Assembly: GCA_026706425.1 (NCBI GenBank)
Contig: JAPOYW010000393.1
Coordinates: 1 to 13,779, forward strand
From: Gammaproteobacteria bacterium
Lineage (GTDB): Bacteria > Pseudomonadota > Gammaproteobacteria > Pseudomonadales > Azotimanducaceae
Length of the DNA: 13,779 nt
Direction of reading: 5' to 3'
Both the position numbers and the translations under genes were made by a program. Below are positions 1-7,730 of this stretch, piece after piece; position 1 is the stretch's first letter, and the number at the start of each line of letters is the position of its first letter. The notes beneath the pieces are model-generated. The model did no database searches. It was not told where the DNA came from and saw only the letters and a program-made list of their open reading frames with translations.

Positions 1-99
1 CGACGCCAGCCCGCTCGAACCCGCCCGTAAGGGCGCTCCGTTTCCGCTGCGCAGACTGTTGTGCCGTCCCCTACACGTCCGTACCCGCGGTCGGTCGAG

Positions 100-1248
100 T
101 CAATACCCCGTCCGTCCGCCGTTTTCCTTCCGGACCAAGGCTACCAACTCCGGATCGGTACCCAGTGCGCCGTGCAGCGGCGGACCGGGCAGGCGCCGAA
201 CCAGGAGCGCTTCCAGTTCGGCGCGTTCGCGCTCCGTGATGTCCTCGTAGACCTGGCTGGCCGCGAACTGCTTGTAGGCCGCACTCATGTCGACCTTGGG
301 CATCACGTACATAGGCACCATGGCCTGCAGCATCGCCGCACGCTTGTCGTCGGTGCGATTGACGCCGGCGCGGTGCCAGGTGCGGGAGTCGTAGAGAATG
401 ATGCTGCCGCCGGGCGCCTCGACGATGTCCGCATCGGGCCCGTTGTAGGGCAGGCCGTGCTCGGCACGGTAGCTGCGAGATGCGTAGCGGGCGGCGGTTC
501 CCCAGTCGTCCGGGGGACCCTCGTTGCGGGCGTGGGATCCCAGCTTGAACGCCGTTGCACCGCGAACCTTGGTGAAGTCGGACACGCAGACGTTGCGTTG
601 CACGCCGAGACGCGAAGCGCCCGGCTGCACCGGCACCTGCCCCGGTGCCGGAACGCCCCAGTGGTAGGGATAGTCGGAGTGCCAGCCCTGCACCGGGCGT
701 TTGCCGTCGTCCTTGGTCAGGACGGCCATCCCAGGCGAATGGGCCATCGAGATGTCCTCCGTCCCCATGTATTGGCGGATCAGCCACAGCGAGATGGGTT
801 CGGCGGCGGTCTGCGCCACGGCGACGTGTTGGCTGATCGCGGCCCGCTTTCGATCGGGATCAAGACCGGCGTACTGGTCGGTGCACGCCACCCTGCGCAG
901 ACCGTCAACGATTTCGTCCGAAAGGACGCAGGTGAGGCAAACCCAGCCGTTGGCCTCGAACACCCTGAGGTATTCCGACGGAAGTTTCTCCGGGCCATGT
1001 GCAACGGCGTAGATTTCGCCGTTGGCCTCGACTCGATCATCGGCGACCGGGAGTGGTCGACCCGTCACGGCGTGATGCACTTCCCCGTCGCGCCGCTGCC
1101 AAACGACTTGGTCGTCCGCAGCAGCGAAACTTGCGGTCTCGCCGCCGTCATCGACGCCGAGCAACTTCCCATCCGGGCCGATGAGCAGCGAATAAAAGCG
1201 GTCCGGACGTTCGAATTTGACGACCCGCTCCGCAAACTGTTCCGCCAT
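100..1248 (-). CDS. PhyH-family Fe(II)/2-oxoglutarate dioxygenase
   Basis: This 382-aa protein looks like a non-haem iron, 2-oxoglutarate-dependent oxygenase of the phytanoyl-CoA dioxygenase (PhyH) superfamily, a family that hydroxylates small molecules in the cytoplasm (phytanoyl-CoA, ectoine, 2-aminoethylphosphonate). Visible in the sequence: an HxD iron motif in WHSDYPYH (H190, D192), a distal histidine in RTWHRAG (H292), and an arginine about ten residues later (R303) placed to hold 2-oxoglutarate. The first ~85 residues precede the oxygenase fold and make the protein longer than the usual ~280-300 aa. The ATG at 1248 has a GGAGGAG ribosome site at good spacing. It is divergent from the aminotransferase/kinase pair with 76 bp between start codons, so the three are probably co-regulated. 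The substrate cannot be told; a role in hydroxylating an amine or amino acid handled by its neighbours is inference. Confidence 0.85.
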   Translation of the reverse strand: MAEQFAERVVKFERPDRFYSLLIGPDGKLLGVDDGGETASFAAADDQVVWQRRDGEVHHAVTGRPLPVADDRVEANGEIYAVAHGPEKLPSEYLRVFEANGWVCLTCVLSDEIVDGLRRVACTDQYAGLDPDRKRAAISQHVAVAQTAAEPISLWLIRQYMGTEDISMAHSPGMAVLTKDDGKRPVQGWHSDYPYHWGVPAPGQVPVQPGASRLGVQRNVCVSDFTKVRGATAFKLGSHARNEGPPDDWGTAARYASRSYRAEHGLPYNGPDADIVEAPGGSIILYDSRTWHRAGVNRTDDKRAAMLQAMVPMYVMPKVDMSAAYKQFAASQVYEDITERERAELEALLVRRLPGPPLHGALGTDPELVALVRKENGGRTGY

Positions 1249-1267
1249 GGCTTCTCCTCCGGCCCCT

Positions 1268-1295
1268 GTAATATACCCAACGTCCGCCGCGCCAA
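1268..1295 (-). promoter_or_regulatory. candidate promoter of the PhyH gene
   Basis: On the minus strand TTGGCG (1290-1295) and TATTAC (1268-1273) are separated by 16 bases, a sigma-70-like arrangement. The site also contains TATATT, and GTAATATAC is the most AT-rich stretch in the divergent intergenic gap. Transcription would start very close to the GGAGGAG ribosome site of the dioxygenase. The matches are partial, so this is a suggestion only. Confidence 0.3.
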
Positions 1296-1324
1296 CGCTC
1301 CACGTCTTCGATAGGACCTCGACG

Positions 1325-2596
1325 ATGAACTCTCTCCTCCAACGCCGCGAGCGTCTGCTCGGCCATCGGATGCCGCTCTTCTATGCCGAGCCCGTGCACA
1401 TCGTCCGCGGCGAAGGCGTCTGGCTCACCGACTCATCCGGGAAACGGTACCTGGACATGTACAACAACGTGCCCTGCGTCGGGCACGCGAACCCGCGGGT
1501 CGTTGCCGCGATGCAGACCCAGGCGGGCACCTTGAATGTACATAGCCGCTATCTGCACGAAGGCATCCTGGACTATGCCGAGCGCTTGACCGGTCTGCAC
1601 GCGGATTCGCTCACCCGGGCCGTGTTCTGCTGCACGGGGACCGAAGCGAGCGAAATCGCCCTCCTCATGGCCCGGGCGGCCACCGGGGGAAGCGGCATCA
1701 TCTGTTCGGATGCCGGGTACCACGGCAACAGCACGGAGGTGCGACGGCTTTCGCGGCGCGGTGGGGCAAACAGCCCGGAGATTCGGGCGGTCCCCTACCC
1801 GCAGCGCTACCGTCCACTCGACGAGTCGGCCTCCGAATCTCAACTCACCGAGCTGTATCTCGATCAGGTGCGAAGCGCGATTGCGGACTTCGCCAACCAC
1901 GACATCCCGTTCGCCGGCATGTTCCTTTGCTCGCTTCTCTTCAACGAAGGAATCCCCGACATCCCCGCCGGGTTCATGGCCGGCGCGGCCAAGATCGTAC
2001 ACGACGTCGGCGGCGTGTTCATCGCCGACGAGGTGCAGGCCGGTTTCTGCCGCAGCGGCAACTGGTGGGGCTACGAGACGACCGGTTTCGTGCCGGACAT
2101 CGTGACCATGGGCAAACCCATGGGCGCCGGACTCCCACTGGCCGGGGTCGTCGCCCGTCCCGAACTCGTCGACGCCTTCCGCGAGAAGACGGGCTACTTC
2201 AACACCTTTGCGTCGTCGCCCCTGCAAGCCGCAGTGGGCATGGCGGTGCTCGACGAACTGGAGGGGCGCCGGCTCCTCGACAACGTCGTGGAAGCGGGCG
2301 CGCATCTGCGGCGGGCGCTCGTCGAATTGCACGCGGACTACGAGTGCATGGGCGATGTCCGCGGCCACGGGCTCGCTCTCGCCGTGGACTGGGTCGAAGA
2401 CCGGGCCTCGAAGGAGCCGGACCGCGCCGGGGTCGCAGCGGTCGTCAACCGTCTCAAGGAGAAGGGAATACTCGCGGGCAGCGCCGGTTCCCTCGGCAAC
2501 GTCCTGAAGCTCCGTCCGCCGCTCGTGTTCTCAAAGGACAACGCCGACACCTTCGCGAACGCGCTCTCGGAGACCATGCAAGAACTCCATGGCTGA
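1325..2596 (+). CDS. class III PLP-dependent aminotransferase (or phospho-lyase)
   Basis: A 423-aa class III (subgroup II) PLP enzyme of complete, normal length. The fold markers are all visible: GTEASE (about 105-110) for the cofactor phosphate, GYHG (131-134) for ring stacking, ADEVQ (234-238) with the pyridine-nitrogen aspartate D235, and TMGKPMG with the Schiff-base lysine K264. Family members act as omega-transaminases, but close relatives (AGXT2L1/AGXT2L2) are phospho-lyases that eliminate phosphate from phosphoethanolamine or phosphohydroxylysine. The next gene is a kinase overlapping by 8 bp, which makes the phospho-lyase reading attractive; this is inference. The start was set at 1325 because the in-frame upstream extension runs back over the divergent dioxygenase gene and does not resemble the family N-terminus; the ribosome site (AGGA near 1312) is weak. 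Confidence 0.88.
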   Translation: MNSLLQRRERLLGHRMPLFYAEPVHIVRGEGVWLTDSSGKRYLDMYNNVPCVGHANPRVVAAMQTQAGTLNVHSRYLHEGILDYAERLTGLHADSLTRAVFCCTGTEASEIALLMARAATGGSGIICSDAGYHGNSTEVRRLSRRGGANSPEIRAVPYPQRYRPLDESASESQLTELYLDQVRSAIADFANHDIPFAGMFLCSLLFNEGIPDIPAGFMAGAAKIVHDVGGVFIADEVQAGFCRSGNWWGYETTGFVPDIVTMGKPMGAGLPLAGVVARPELVDAFREKTGYFNTFASSPLQAAVGMAVLDELEGRRLLDNVVEAGAHLRRALVELHADYECMGDVRGHGLALAVDWVEDRASKEPDRAGVAAVVNRLKEKGILAGSAGSLGNVLKLRPPLVFSKDNADTFANALSETMQELHG

Positions 2597-3554
2597 AGTG
2601 AACGCCGCGCTTCGCGCCCTTGCTGGTCAGGCGTTGGGCGAGTGGGACTTGGACGGCGCCCACCTCGAACCGATCGGAATCAGCGAGAACGCCTCCTTCC
2701 GCGTTGACGCACCGGACAAGCGGTACGTGTTGCGGATCCATCGGCCCGGCTACCACACCCTCGCCGAACTCGAGTCCGAGCAGGTTTGGACCGCCGCGCT
2801 ACGCGAAGCCGGACTCGACGTTCCCGTGCCCGTGCGCACCCGCGACGACAGCGGCTACGTCACCCTGCCCTTCGACGGGGGTGAACGCCACGTCGGTCTG
2901 CTCGAGTGGGTGGACGGCGAGTTGATGGGTCGCATCATGGCCCGGGAACCGTCGACCTTCCCGGAGCACTTCCGGGCCATCGGCCGGATCGCCGCCGCCA
3001 TTCACAACCAGTCCGCCGCCTGGACCGTGCCCAACGGCTTTCAACGGCACCGCTTCGACGTGGAGGGCTTCGTCGGCGACCGGGCGTTCTGGGGTCCGTT
3101 CTGGGACGTCCCACAGCTTGCGGCCGCGCAGCGCGATGTGTTGGGGAACGCCCGCCACGTCATCGCCGAAGAGCTGTCGCGCCTTGATGACTCGGCCAAG
3201 ACGTTCAGCCTGATTCACGCGGATCTGCACCCCCACAACGTCGTGGTCGGCGAACACGGCCTGCACCCGATCGACTTCGACGACTCCGGCTTCGGCTGGC
3301 ACCACTACGAACTCGCGGTCGTGCTCTACCGGTATCGGGGCCTCGATGGGTTCGACGACATGCAGACCGCCCTGATCGAAGGCTACCGGGAGCGGCGCCC
3401 GTTCGCCGATGCCGATGTCGATAGGTTGCCGCTGTTCTTCCTGATCCGGACCCTCGTGCATCTCGGCTGGCGGGCCGACCGTCCCGAACACGGCACCGTC
3501 CTGACCGAAGAGATCGAATACGCGATGCGGGAAGCGAAGGAGTGGATGGGATGA
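2589..3554 (+). CDS. APH/ChoK-fold small-molecule kinase
   Basis: A 321-aa phosphotransferase of the aminoglycoside phosphotransferase/homoserine kinase type II fold, a cytoplasmic ATP-dependent kinase of small hydroxylated metabolites. The catalytic loop HADLHPHN (210-217) carries the base D212, and the metal-binding motif is DFDD (229-232). The N-lobe has ENASFRV and YVLRIHRPGY; an arginine stands where many kinases of this fold show lysine, which seems common in this subfamily. The start ATG lies inside the end of the aminotransferase gene (overlap 2589-2596), which indicates translational coupling and a shared job. In animals, hydroxylysine kinase of this fold feeds a class III PLP phospho-lyase, so phosphorylation of a hydroxylated amine followed by elimination is a reasonable model. 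It is unlikely to be an antibiotic resistance enzyme given the context. Confidence 0.85.
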   Translation: MAEVNAALRALAGQALGEWDLDGAHLEPIGISENASFRVDAPDKRYVLRIHRPGYHTLAELESEQVWTAALREAGLDVPVPVRTRDDSGYVTLPFDGGERHVGLLEWVDGELMGRIMAREPSTFPEHFRAIGRIAAAIHNQSAAWTVPNGFQRHRFDVEGFVGDRAFWGPFWDVPQLAAAQRDVLGNARHVIAEELSRLDDSAKTFSLIHADLHPHNVVVGEHGLHPIDFDDSGFGWHHYELAVVLYRYRGLDGFDDMQTALIEGYRERRPFADADVDRLPLFFLIRTLVHLGWRADRPEHGTVLTEEIEYAMREAKEWMG

Positions 3555-3587
3555 AGGCCGCGGCTCGTCGGCCAGATCGATCAAGTC

Positions 3588-3610
3588 TTGACACGGTTGA
3601 CATGATGACA
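3588..3610 (+). promoter_or_regulatory. tandem TTGACA/TGACA motifs upstream of the toxin-antitoxin pair
   Basis: TTGACA occurs at 3588-3593 and again at 3597-3602, followed by TGACA at 3606-3610, so the core TGACA repeats three times at 9- and 8-base steps. It lies about 45-65 bases before the antitoxin start. Either TTGACA could be a -35 box, but no good -10 box stands at the right distance. A repeated site here would also suit an operator for the HTH antitoxin. Confidence 0.35.
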
Positions 3611-3653
3611 GGGACCTGAGAGTCTGGCGCCGAACACGTAGGATCAAAGAACC

Positions 3654-3938
3654 GTGGCTAGCGATCAGTTCATTAGCGTGCCGGAAGCGGGCACGACACT
3701 CGGTGTGTCCGAATCGACGATCTGGCGGATGATCCGTCGCGGTGCGCTTCAGAGCATTATGCGCGGTGGCCGACGATTGGTTTCAGTCAAGACCATCGAC
3801 GACACGCAAAGGCCCCGCAAGGTCGACACGATTCCGCCCCTAACCCCCGATCATCCAATCTTCCGTCTCGTGGGGGCCGGGCGAAGCGGCGGTGTGCTCC
3901 CGGGGGCGCGGGACAAATACGCGATCATCGACCCATGA
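3654..3938 (+). CDS. excisionase-like HTH antitoxin of a VapBC-type pair
   Basis: A 94-aa protein starting with GTG. Residues about 6-48 (FISVPEAGTTLGVSESTIWR, then MIRRGAL and RRLVSVKTI) form a MerR/excisionase-type helix-turn-helix in which a short wing follows a recognition helix; this class binds DNA and is found in phage excisionases and in some antitoxins. The C-terminal half is polar, Pro/Gly-rich and of low complexity, as expected for the toxin-binding tail. Its TGA overlaps the ATG of the PIN-domain gene by 4 bases (ATGA), the classic coupling of antitoxin and toxin. In this reading it neutralises the downstream toxin and represses its own promoter, perhaps through the TGACA repeats upstream. 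The partner assignment is from context; the HTH itself is clear. Confidence 0.75.
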   Translation: MASDQFISVPEAGTTLGVSESTIWRMIRRGALQSIMRGGRRLVSVKTIDDTQRPRKVDTIPPLTPDHPIFRLVGAGRSGGVLPGARDKYAIIDP

Positions 3939-4342
3939 CCCGCGCGGTACTGTGGGATTCCAGTGCGGTGTTGGCGTTGCTAGATGCGGACGACTCGGAC
4001 CACGAAGCCGCGAAAAGGACGGCACACGCGATCGCAAACGAAGCCAGACCGAGCTTCATGACCAACCATCTGGAGGTGGAAACGCACGCCCTCCTCCTCC
4101 GCAAGCTTGGCCGCATGGTAGCGGTCGAGGGGTTGCTACGAGGACGGATGCCGGTGGTACGCGTCTCGCCTCGGGAAGAACGACGCGCAAGGGAACTGCT
4201 GGCCAACTACGACGACAAGGATTGGAGTCTGTGCGATGCCCTCTCGTTCGCGGTCATCGAAGAACGAGGCGTCGAAACCGCCTTCAGTTTCGACCGTCAC
4301 TTCCGCCAGTTCGGCCGTTGTCGCGTACTCGGTATCGGGTGA
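3935..4342 (+). CDS. vapC: PIN-domain ribonuclease toxin (VapC-like)
   Basis: A 135-aa single-domain PIN protein, the usual VapC length. VapC toxins are Mg-dependent endoribonucleases that cut tRNA or rRNA and stop translation. The acidic metal-binding set is present: D8 in LWDSSAVL, E47/E49 in NHLEVETH, D101 in SLCDALSF (with D96 before it), and D120 in FSFDRHF. The toxin should therefore be active. The gene overlaps the HTH antitoxin by 4 bases and ends 6 bases from the convergent stop of the ThDP enzyme. The antitoxin is excisionase-like rather than AbrB or RHH, so this is a less common pairing. The cluster separates the kinase operon from the ThDP gene and may have arrived as a unit; there are no flanking repeats to prove that. 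Confidence 0.85.
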   Translation: MTRAVLWDSSAVLALLDADDSDHEAAKRTAHAIANEARPSFMTNHLEVETHALLLRKLGRMVAVEGLLRGRMPVVRVSPREERRARELLANYDDKDWSLCDALSFAVIEERGVETAFSFDRHFRQFGRCRVLGIG

Positions 4343-4348
4343 TGCCAA

Positions 4349-5989
4349 CTACGCGAACCGCGCCGGCGCCCTCGAGTTCTCCGCGCGCGTCTTGACATCG
4401 ATCAGGACCGTCTTGCCGTCGGCATTCAAACGCGTGGCGCTCGCCAAGGCGGGGCCCATCTCCGCCGCTTCGGCAACGTGAATACCCTCTGCACCCATGG
4501 CCTTCGCGAGGTCCGCGTAGTCGCCTTGCATGTGTGATACCCCGAACTGCTCCCGGGCCGTGGGGAAGCCGCCGGGGTAGGTCGCCATGATGCCGTTGTT
4601 GAGCACGATGGTGGTGATCGGGATACCGGCCCGGGCCGAGGTTTCGATGTCAAGACCCGACATGCCGAACGCGCCGTCGCCCATCAGGTTTACGCACATG
4701 CGCTCCGGCGCCGCCATCTTCGCACCGATCATCAACGGGATGGAGAAGCCGAGATGCGTGGTCTTGCCCCAACCCACGTAGCTGTGCGGCGTGGTGGCGG
4801 TGTAGAACGGCACGATCTGATCCCTGGGCGCGCCGGCGTCGTGGGTGACGACGCTCGTTTCGCTGTCGAGCACCTGGTTCATCTCGTGGATCACCCGATA
4901 CGGCGAGAGCGGGCCGTCGTCGTTGGTGAGGTACGGGTGCCACTGGGCCAGCCAGGCGTCGCGGGCCGCCTTGACGCGGGCCTTGGCACCGGTGTCGCGG
5001 CCCGACTCGCCGATCAGCCCCTTGACGGCGTCGATCATGGCTTCGAGGGTCAGCTTGGCATCGCCGACCAGGCCGATATCGGCAGCCGTGTCCTTGTTGA
5101 TCTCCTCGTCGGCGATGACGGAGTGGATCAGGAACTTGTCCCGGGAGAAGCGCTGGCCATAGGGCGTCGCAGTCAGCGAAGTGCCCACGGCGAACAGCAC
5201 GTCGCAGGCATCGAGCCATAGACGGGCCGGTCCCGCGACGGTCGAGCCGCCCGCTCCCACCGACAGCGGGTGCCGCTCGTCGAACGCCGACTTGCCCGGC
5301 ATCGACGTGTACACCGGTACGTCGAGCAGTTCCGCGAGGGTCCGGAGTTCCTCGGTGGCGTCGGCGGACATCACCCCCGCACCGGCCCAGAGCAGCGGCT
5401 CTTCGGCCGCGACGAGTTTCTGCGCGGCGTCCGCAACGGCGCCGGCCGAAGGTGCATAGAGGGCTGGTCCGGGCGATGCGTAGGCGGGCGCGTTGTCGGG
5501 AATGGGTTGCCCGCAGACGTCACCGGGCATCTCGACGAGGACCGGTCCGGGCCTGCCGGAACGCAATGCATGGAACGCTCGACGCATGATGTTGCCGGTC
5601 TGGTCTGCCCGGGTGATGACTTCAGCGCGCTTTAGGACCCGTTCCCAGGTTCTCGCCGCGAAGAAATTGGGGCGCACGAACAGCATGTCCAGTGGATTGC
5701 CGCCGGGCAATGCGAGGATCGGCACGTTGTCGGCATTGGCCTGGGCAAGGCCGCCAACGGAATTCTCGGCCCCGGCTTGCGATTGCACCGCAACGACTCC
5801 GAAGCGTTTGCGGTCCGATAGGCGCGAATAGCCGTCCGCCGCCATCACCGCGCCCCGTTCATGGCGGAATGCGACCGGTCGGATGCCCTCCTTCGCCACC
5901 GCCTCGATCAGCGGATTGGACGGATAGCAGGACATCCAGGTGACACCTTCCTCCTTGAGGATCTTGGCGACGTACTCGATGCTGTTCAT
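4349..5989 (-). CDS. ThDP-dependent enzyme, acetolactate synthase-like superfamily
   Basis: A 546-aa thiamine diphosphate enzyme with the three-domain layout of acetohydroxyacid synthases, oxalyl-CoA decarboxylases and benzoylformate decarboxylases: Pyr domain (about 1-165), central domain (about 180-320) and PP domain (about 360-535). The catalytic glutamate is E44 in FRHERGAVMAADGY. The diphosphate/Mg motif starts at GDGAFG (437-442) and ends with NN (464-465), the canonical spacing. There is no visible small-subunit gene and no reason to call it ilvB. It could decarboxylate or carboligate a 2-keto acid; the substrate is unknown. The start is supported by GGAG at good spacing. It is divergent from the TonB receptor, which may import its substrate precursor (inference), and convergent with vapC. 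Confidence 0.85.
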   Translation of the reverse strand: MNSIEYVAKILKEEGVTWMSCYPSNPLIEAVAKEGIRPVAFRHERGAVMAADGYSRLSDRKRFGVVAVQSQAGAENSVGGLAQANADNVPILALPGGNPLDMLFVRPNFFAARTWERVLKRAEVITRADQTGNIMRRAFHALRSGRPGPVLVEMPGDVCGQPIPDNAPAYASPGPALYAPSAGAVADAAQKLVAAEEPLLWAGAGVMSADATEELRTLAELLDVPVYTSMPGKSAFDERHPLSVGAGGSTVAGPARLWLDACDVLFAVGTSLTATPYGQRFSRDKFLIHSVIADEEINKDTAADIGLVGDAKLTLEAMIDAVKGLIGESGRDTGAKARVKAARDAWLAQWHPYLTNDDGPLSPYRVIHEMNQVLDSETSVVTHDAGAPRDQIVPFYTATTPHSYVGWGKTTHLGFSIPLMIGAKMAAPERMCVNLMGDGAFGMSGLDIETSARAGIPITTIVLNNGIMATYPGGFPTAREQFGVSHMQGDYADLAKAMGAEGIHVAEAAEMGPALASATRLNADGKTVLIDVKTRAENSRAPARFA

Positions 5990-6075
5990 GCGGGCTCCGG
6001 CCAGTCAAAACGCGCCATGTTACTCGACCGGCGCTCGACGAGGCGTTGCCACTGCAAAACGGGGTAGCTCCGAAC

Positions 6076-6132
6076 CGGCTTGCCTGGATACGCCTTGACA
6101 AGCCGTTGGCGGGGAACCAACGTTCGCGTTGG
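6076..6132. promoter_or_regulatory. inverted repeats in the ThDP/TonB-receptor divergent region
   Basis: CGGCTTG (6076-6082) is the exact reverse complement of CAAGCCG (6099-6105), with a TTGACA (6095-6100) overlapping the right arm. Just downstream CCAACG (6117-6122) and CGTTGG (6127-6132) form a second perfect inverted repeat around TTCG. These lie in a 199-base gap between two divergent genes and could be operators for a shared regulator. No convincing -10 box pairs with the TTGACA. Confidence 0.35.
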
Positions 6133-6148
6133 AATAGACCGCATCCGC

Positions 6149-6188
6149 AGTCTAGCCAGAGTCTAGGCACACGATTCGAGGGGAATCG
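6149..6188 (+). promoter_or_regulatory. TonB-receptor leader: AGTCTAG repeat and hairpin exposing the ribosome site
   Basis: AGTCTAG occurs at 6149-6155 and 6160-6166, one helical turn (11 bases) apart, as an operator for a dimeric protein could be. Next, CGATTC (6172-6177) and GAATCG (6183-6188) make a 6-bp hairpin whose 5-base loop GAGGG is the Shine-Dalgarno sequence; its right arm abuts the ATG at 6189 (a second ATG follows at 6192). The fold might control translation. Base pairing is seen; function is inferred. Confidence 0.4.
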
Positions 6189-7730
6189 ATGATGAAAGCG
6201 AGACAAGACGGCCTACTTTTTTTCGTCGGAACCTTCATCGCGTTCGGCGGCGTCAATCAGCTCCACGGGGAGGAGTCAGAGGACGATGACCAGATCGAAG
6301 TGATCGTGGTCACTGCGGAACGGCGCGCGGAGAACATCAACGAAGTTCCGTTGACGATCAGCGCGTTCGACTCGTCCGCGATCGAAGAGCTCGGGATCGT
6401 CGACGAACAGGATCTCGAAGCGCTCACCCCCGGACTGCAGTTCGGGTACAGCGAGGAACAGACCGGCCAGGGCACGGTCATTCGCGGCATCGGCACGCGG
6501 GTGGCGGGGGCGAACCACATGGACATGGGCGTCGCGACCTACGTGGACGGCGTCTACAGCCGTACCGCGACCGGCGTTGCCCCCAACCTGTTCGACGTCG
6601 AACGCGTCGAAGTGGCGCGCGGTCCCCAGGGGACGCTCAACGGAAAGAACTCCATCGCCGGGTCCATCAGCTACATAACCCGGAAGCCGTCCGCCGAATG
6701 GGACGCCCAGGTGTTGGGCGAGTTCACCGACCAGGCCACCCAGCGCTACAACGTCGCTTTCGGCGGGAAGCTGTTCGGCCCCCTGATGTTTCGACTCACC
6801 GGCGGTCTCTACACGGGAGACGGCGCCCAGAAGAACATCGGCTTGGGCGGCGACTACGACGTACCCGATGAGGTGTCCTACTCGCCCCAGTTGCGCTTCC
6901 AGTGGGATCGATTCGATGTGAACGTGCGCTATGCCCAATCGCGCGACACCAGCGTACCGAGAACGAACTTGAGCCTCTTCGATCCACCAAGGGATCGGCC
7001 CTGGATCTGCGATGGCGCCGCGAACTTCGCCGCCGACGCGTTCAACGACATCACCGAGAACACCTTGACGGGCACCATCGACGGCGTGCCGTACTTCTGC
7101 GAGGGGACCTTCGATGAACCGGAGAACATCTGGTATGGGTATACGGAGCCGGCACCCGCGGTCGAGGACTGCGGCGGCGTCATCGCCAACCTCTGCGATG
7201 ATCTGAAGAACGAGGTCAACCTGAACCGTCCGGGCATCAAGGACGTTACCCGGGAAGCCTGGACCATCAACGTCGACATCGAAATCATCGACGGCTTGGT
7301 GCTCCAGTACACCTACGGCGACAACACCACCGACCAGTTCGGCTCCCGCGACTTAGACCTCACCAACCAGACGGGGCCCTCGGTGCCCAACGGGGTATAC
7401 GACGACCGGCGCAACGTCTCGCCGTTCCTGATGGAGGATGCTTCGCACGAGATCCAGTTGGTCTCGAACTTCGACGGCAAGTTCAATTTCATCGCAGGCT
7501 ACTACGAGCATGAGGGCACCAATCTCTGGGCGGTCTCGGCGGACGGCTTTTCCCATGAATGGCGAATGGCCGACACGTACGACACCTGTGTGAGCGACTT
7601 CGCCGGTTCCTGGGCCGATTACGAAGGGGAAGTATATCGCTACGTGCCAGACAATTTGACGTGTGCGCCCAAAAAGGAGTACTCAGGACGGCAGCCTTCG
7701 GGTGGAGCAGGAGGGGATCGAACCCTCTGA
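6189..7730 (+). CDS. TonB-dependent outer-membrane receptor, 3'-truncated
   Basis: This gene encodes a TonB-dependent receptor, which uses proton-motive force to import siderophores, cobalamin, sugars or other large nutrients through the outer membrane. Seen: a signal peptide (about 1-27), a TonB-box-like IEVIVVTA at the mature N-terminus, the plug domain (about 40-165; NINEVPLTISAF, TVIRGIGTR, VERVEVARGPQGTLNGKNS, GSISYITRKP), then barrel strands. The reading frame stops at 513 aa, whereas relatives are usually about 700-900 aa and end in an aromatic strand. The last ~18 residues are translation across a tRNA-like sequence, so homology probably ends near residue 490-497 (about 7660-7680). 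No barrel continuation is seen in any frame downstream. It is probably non-functional, unless the missing part lies elsewhere because of a rearrangement or misassembly. Confidence 0.85.
   Translation: MMKARQDGLLFFVGTFIAFGGVNQLHGEESEDDDQIEVIVVTAERRAENINEVPLTISAFDSSAIEELGIVDEQDLEALTPGLQFGYSEEQTGQGTVIRGIGTRVAGANHMDMGVATYVDGVYSRTATGVAPNLFDVERVEVARGPQGTLNGKNSIAGSISYITRKPSAEWDAQVLGEFTDQATQRYNVAFGGKLFGPLMFRLTGGLYTGDGAQKNIGLGGDYDVPDEVSYSPQLRFQWDRFDVNVRYAQSRDTSVPRTNLSLFDPPRDRPWICDGAANFAADAFNDITENTLTGTIDGVPYFCEGTFDEPENIWYGYTEPAPAVEDCGGVIANLCDDLKNEVNLNRPGIKDVTREAWTINVDIEIIDGLVLQYTYGDNTTDQFGSRDLDLTNQTGPSVPNGVYDDRRNVSPFLMEDASHEIQLVSNFDGKFNFIAGYYEHEGTNLWAVSADGFSHEWRMADTYDTCVSDFAGSWADYEGEVYRYVPDNLTCAPKKEYSGRQPSGGAGGDRTL
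7656..7672 (+). repeat. left copy of a 17-bp near-perfect direct repeat
   Basis: TTGACGTGTGCGCCCAA here matches TTGGCGTGTGCGCTCAA at 10266-10282 at 15 of 17 positions. The copy falls in the last receptor-like codons of the truncated TonB receptor, so the two copies nearly bracket the inserted 2.6 kb. It could be an attachment-site or recombination duplication, or chance in GC-rich DNA. Confidence 0.4.

Noticed and set aside
20..40. Short hairpin CGCCC-GTAA-GGGCG at the left edge as a terminator
   Set aside because: Only five base pairs and no T tract on the strand leaving the dioxygenase gene; too weak to list.
61..1314. Long plus-strand open frame of 417 codons opposite the dioxygenase gene
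   Set aside because: It is the antisense shadow of the PhyH gene: no ribosome site, no family pattern, and the minus-strand frame has clear catalytic motifs.
1217..1324. Upstream extension of the aminotransferase gene by 36 codons
   Set aside because: It overlaps the start of the divergent PhyH gene, has an untypical low-complexity sequence, and family homology begins at the ATG at 1325.
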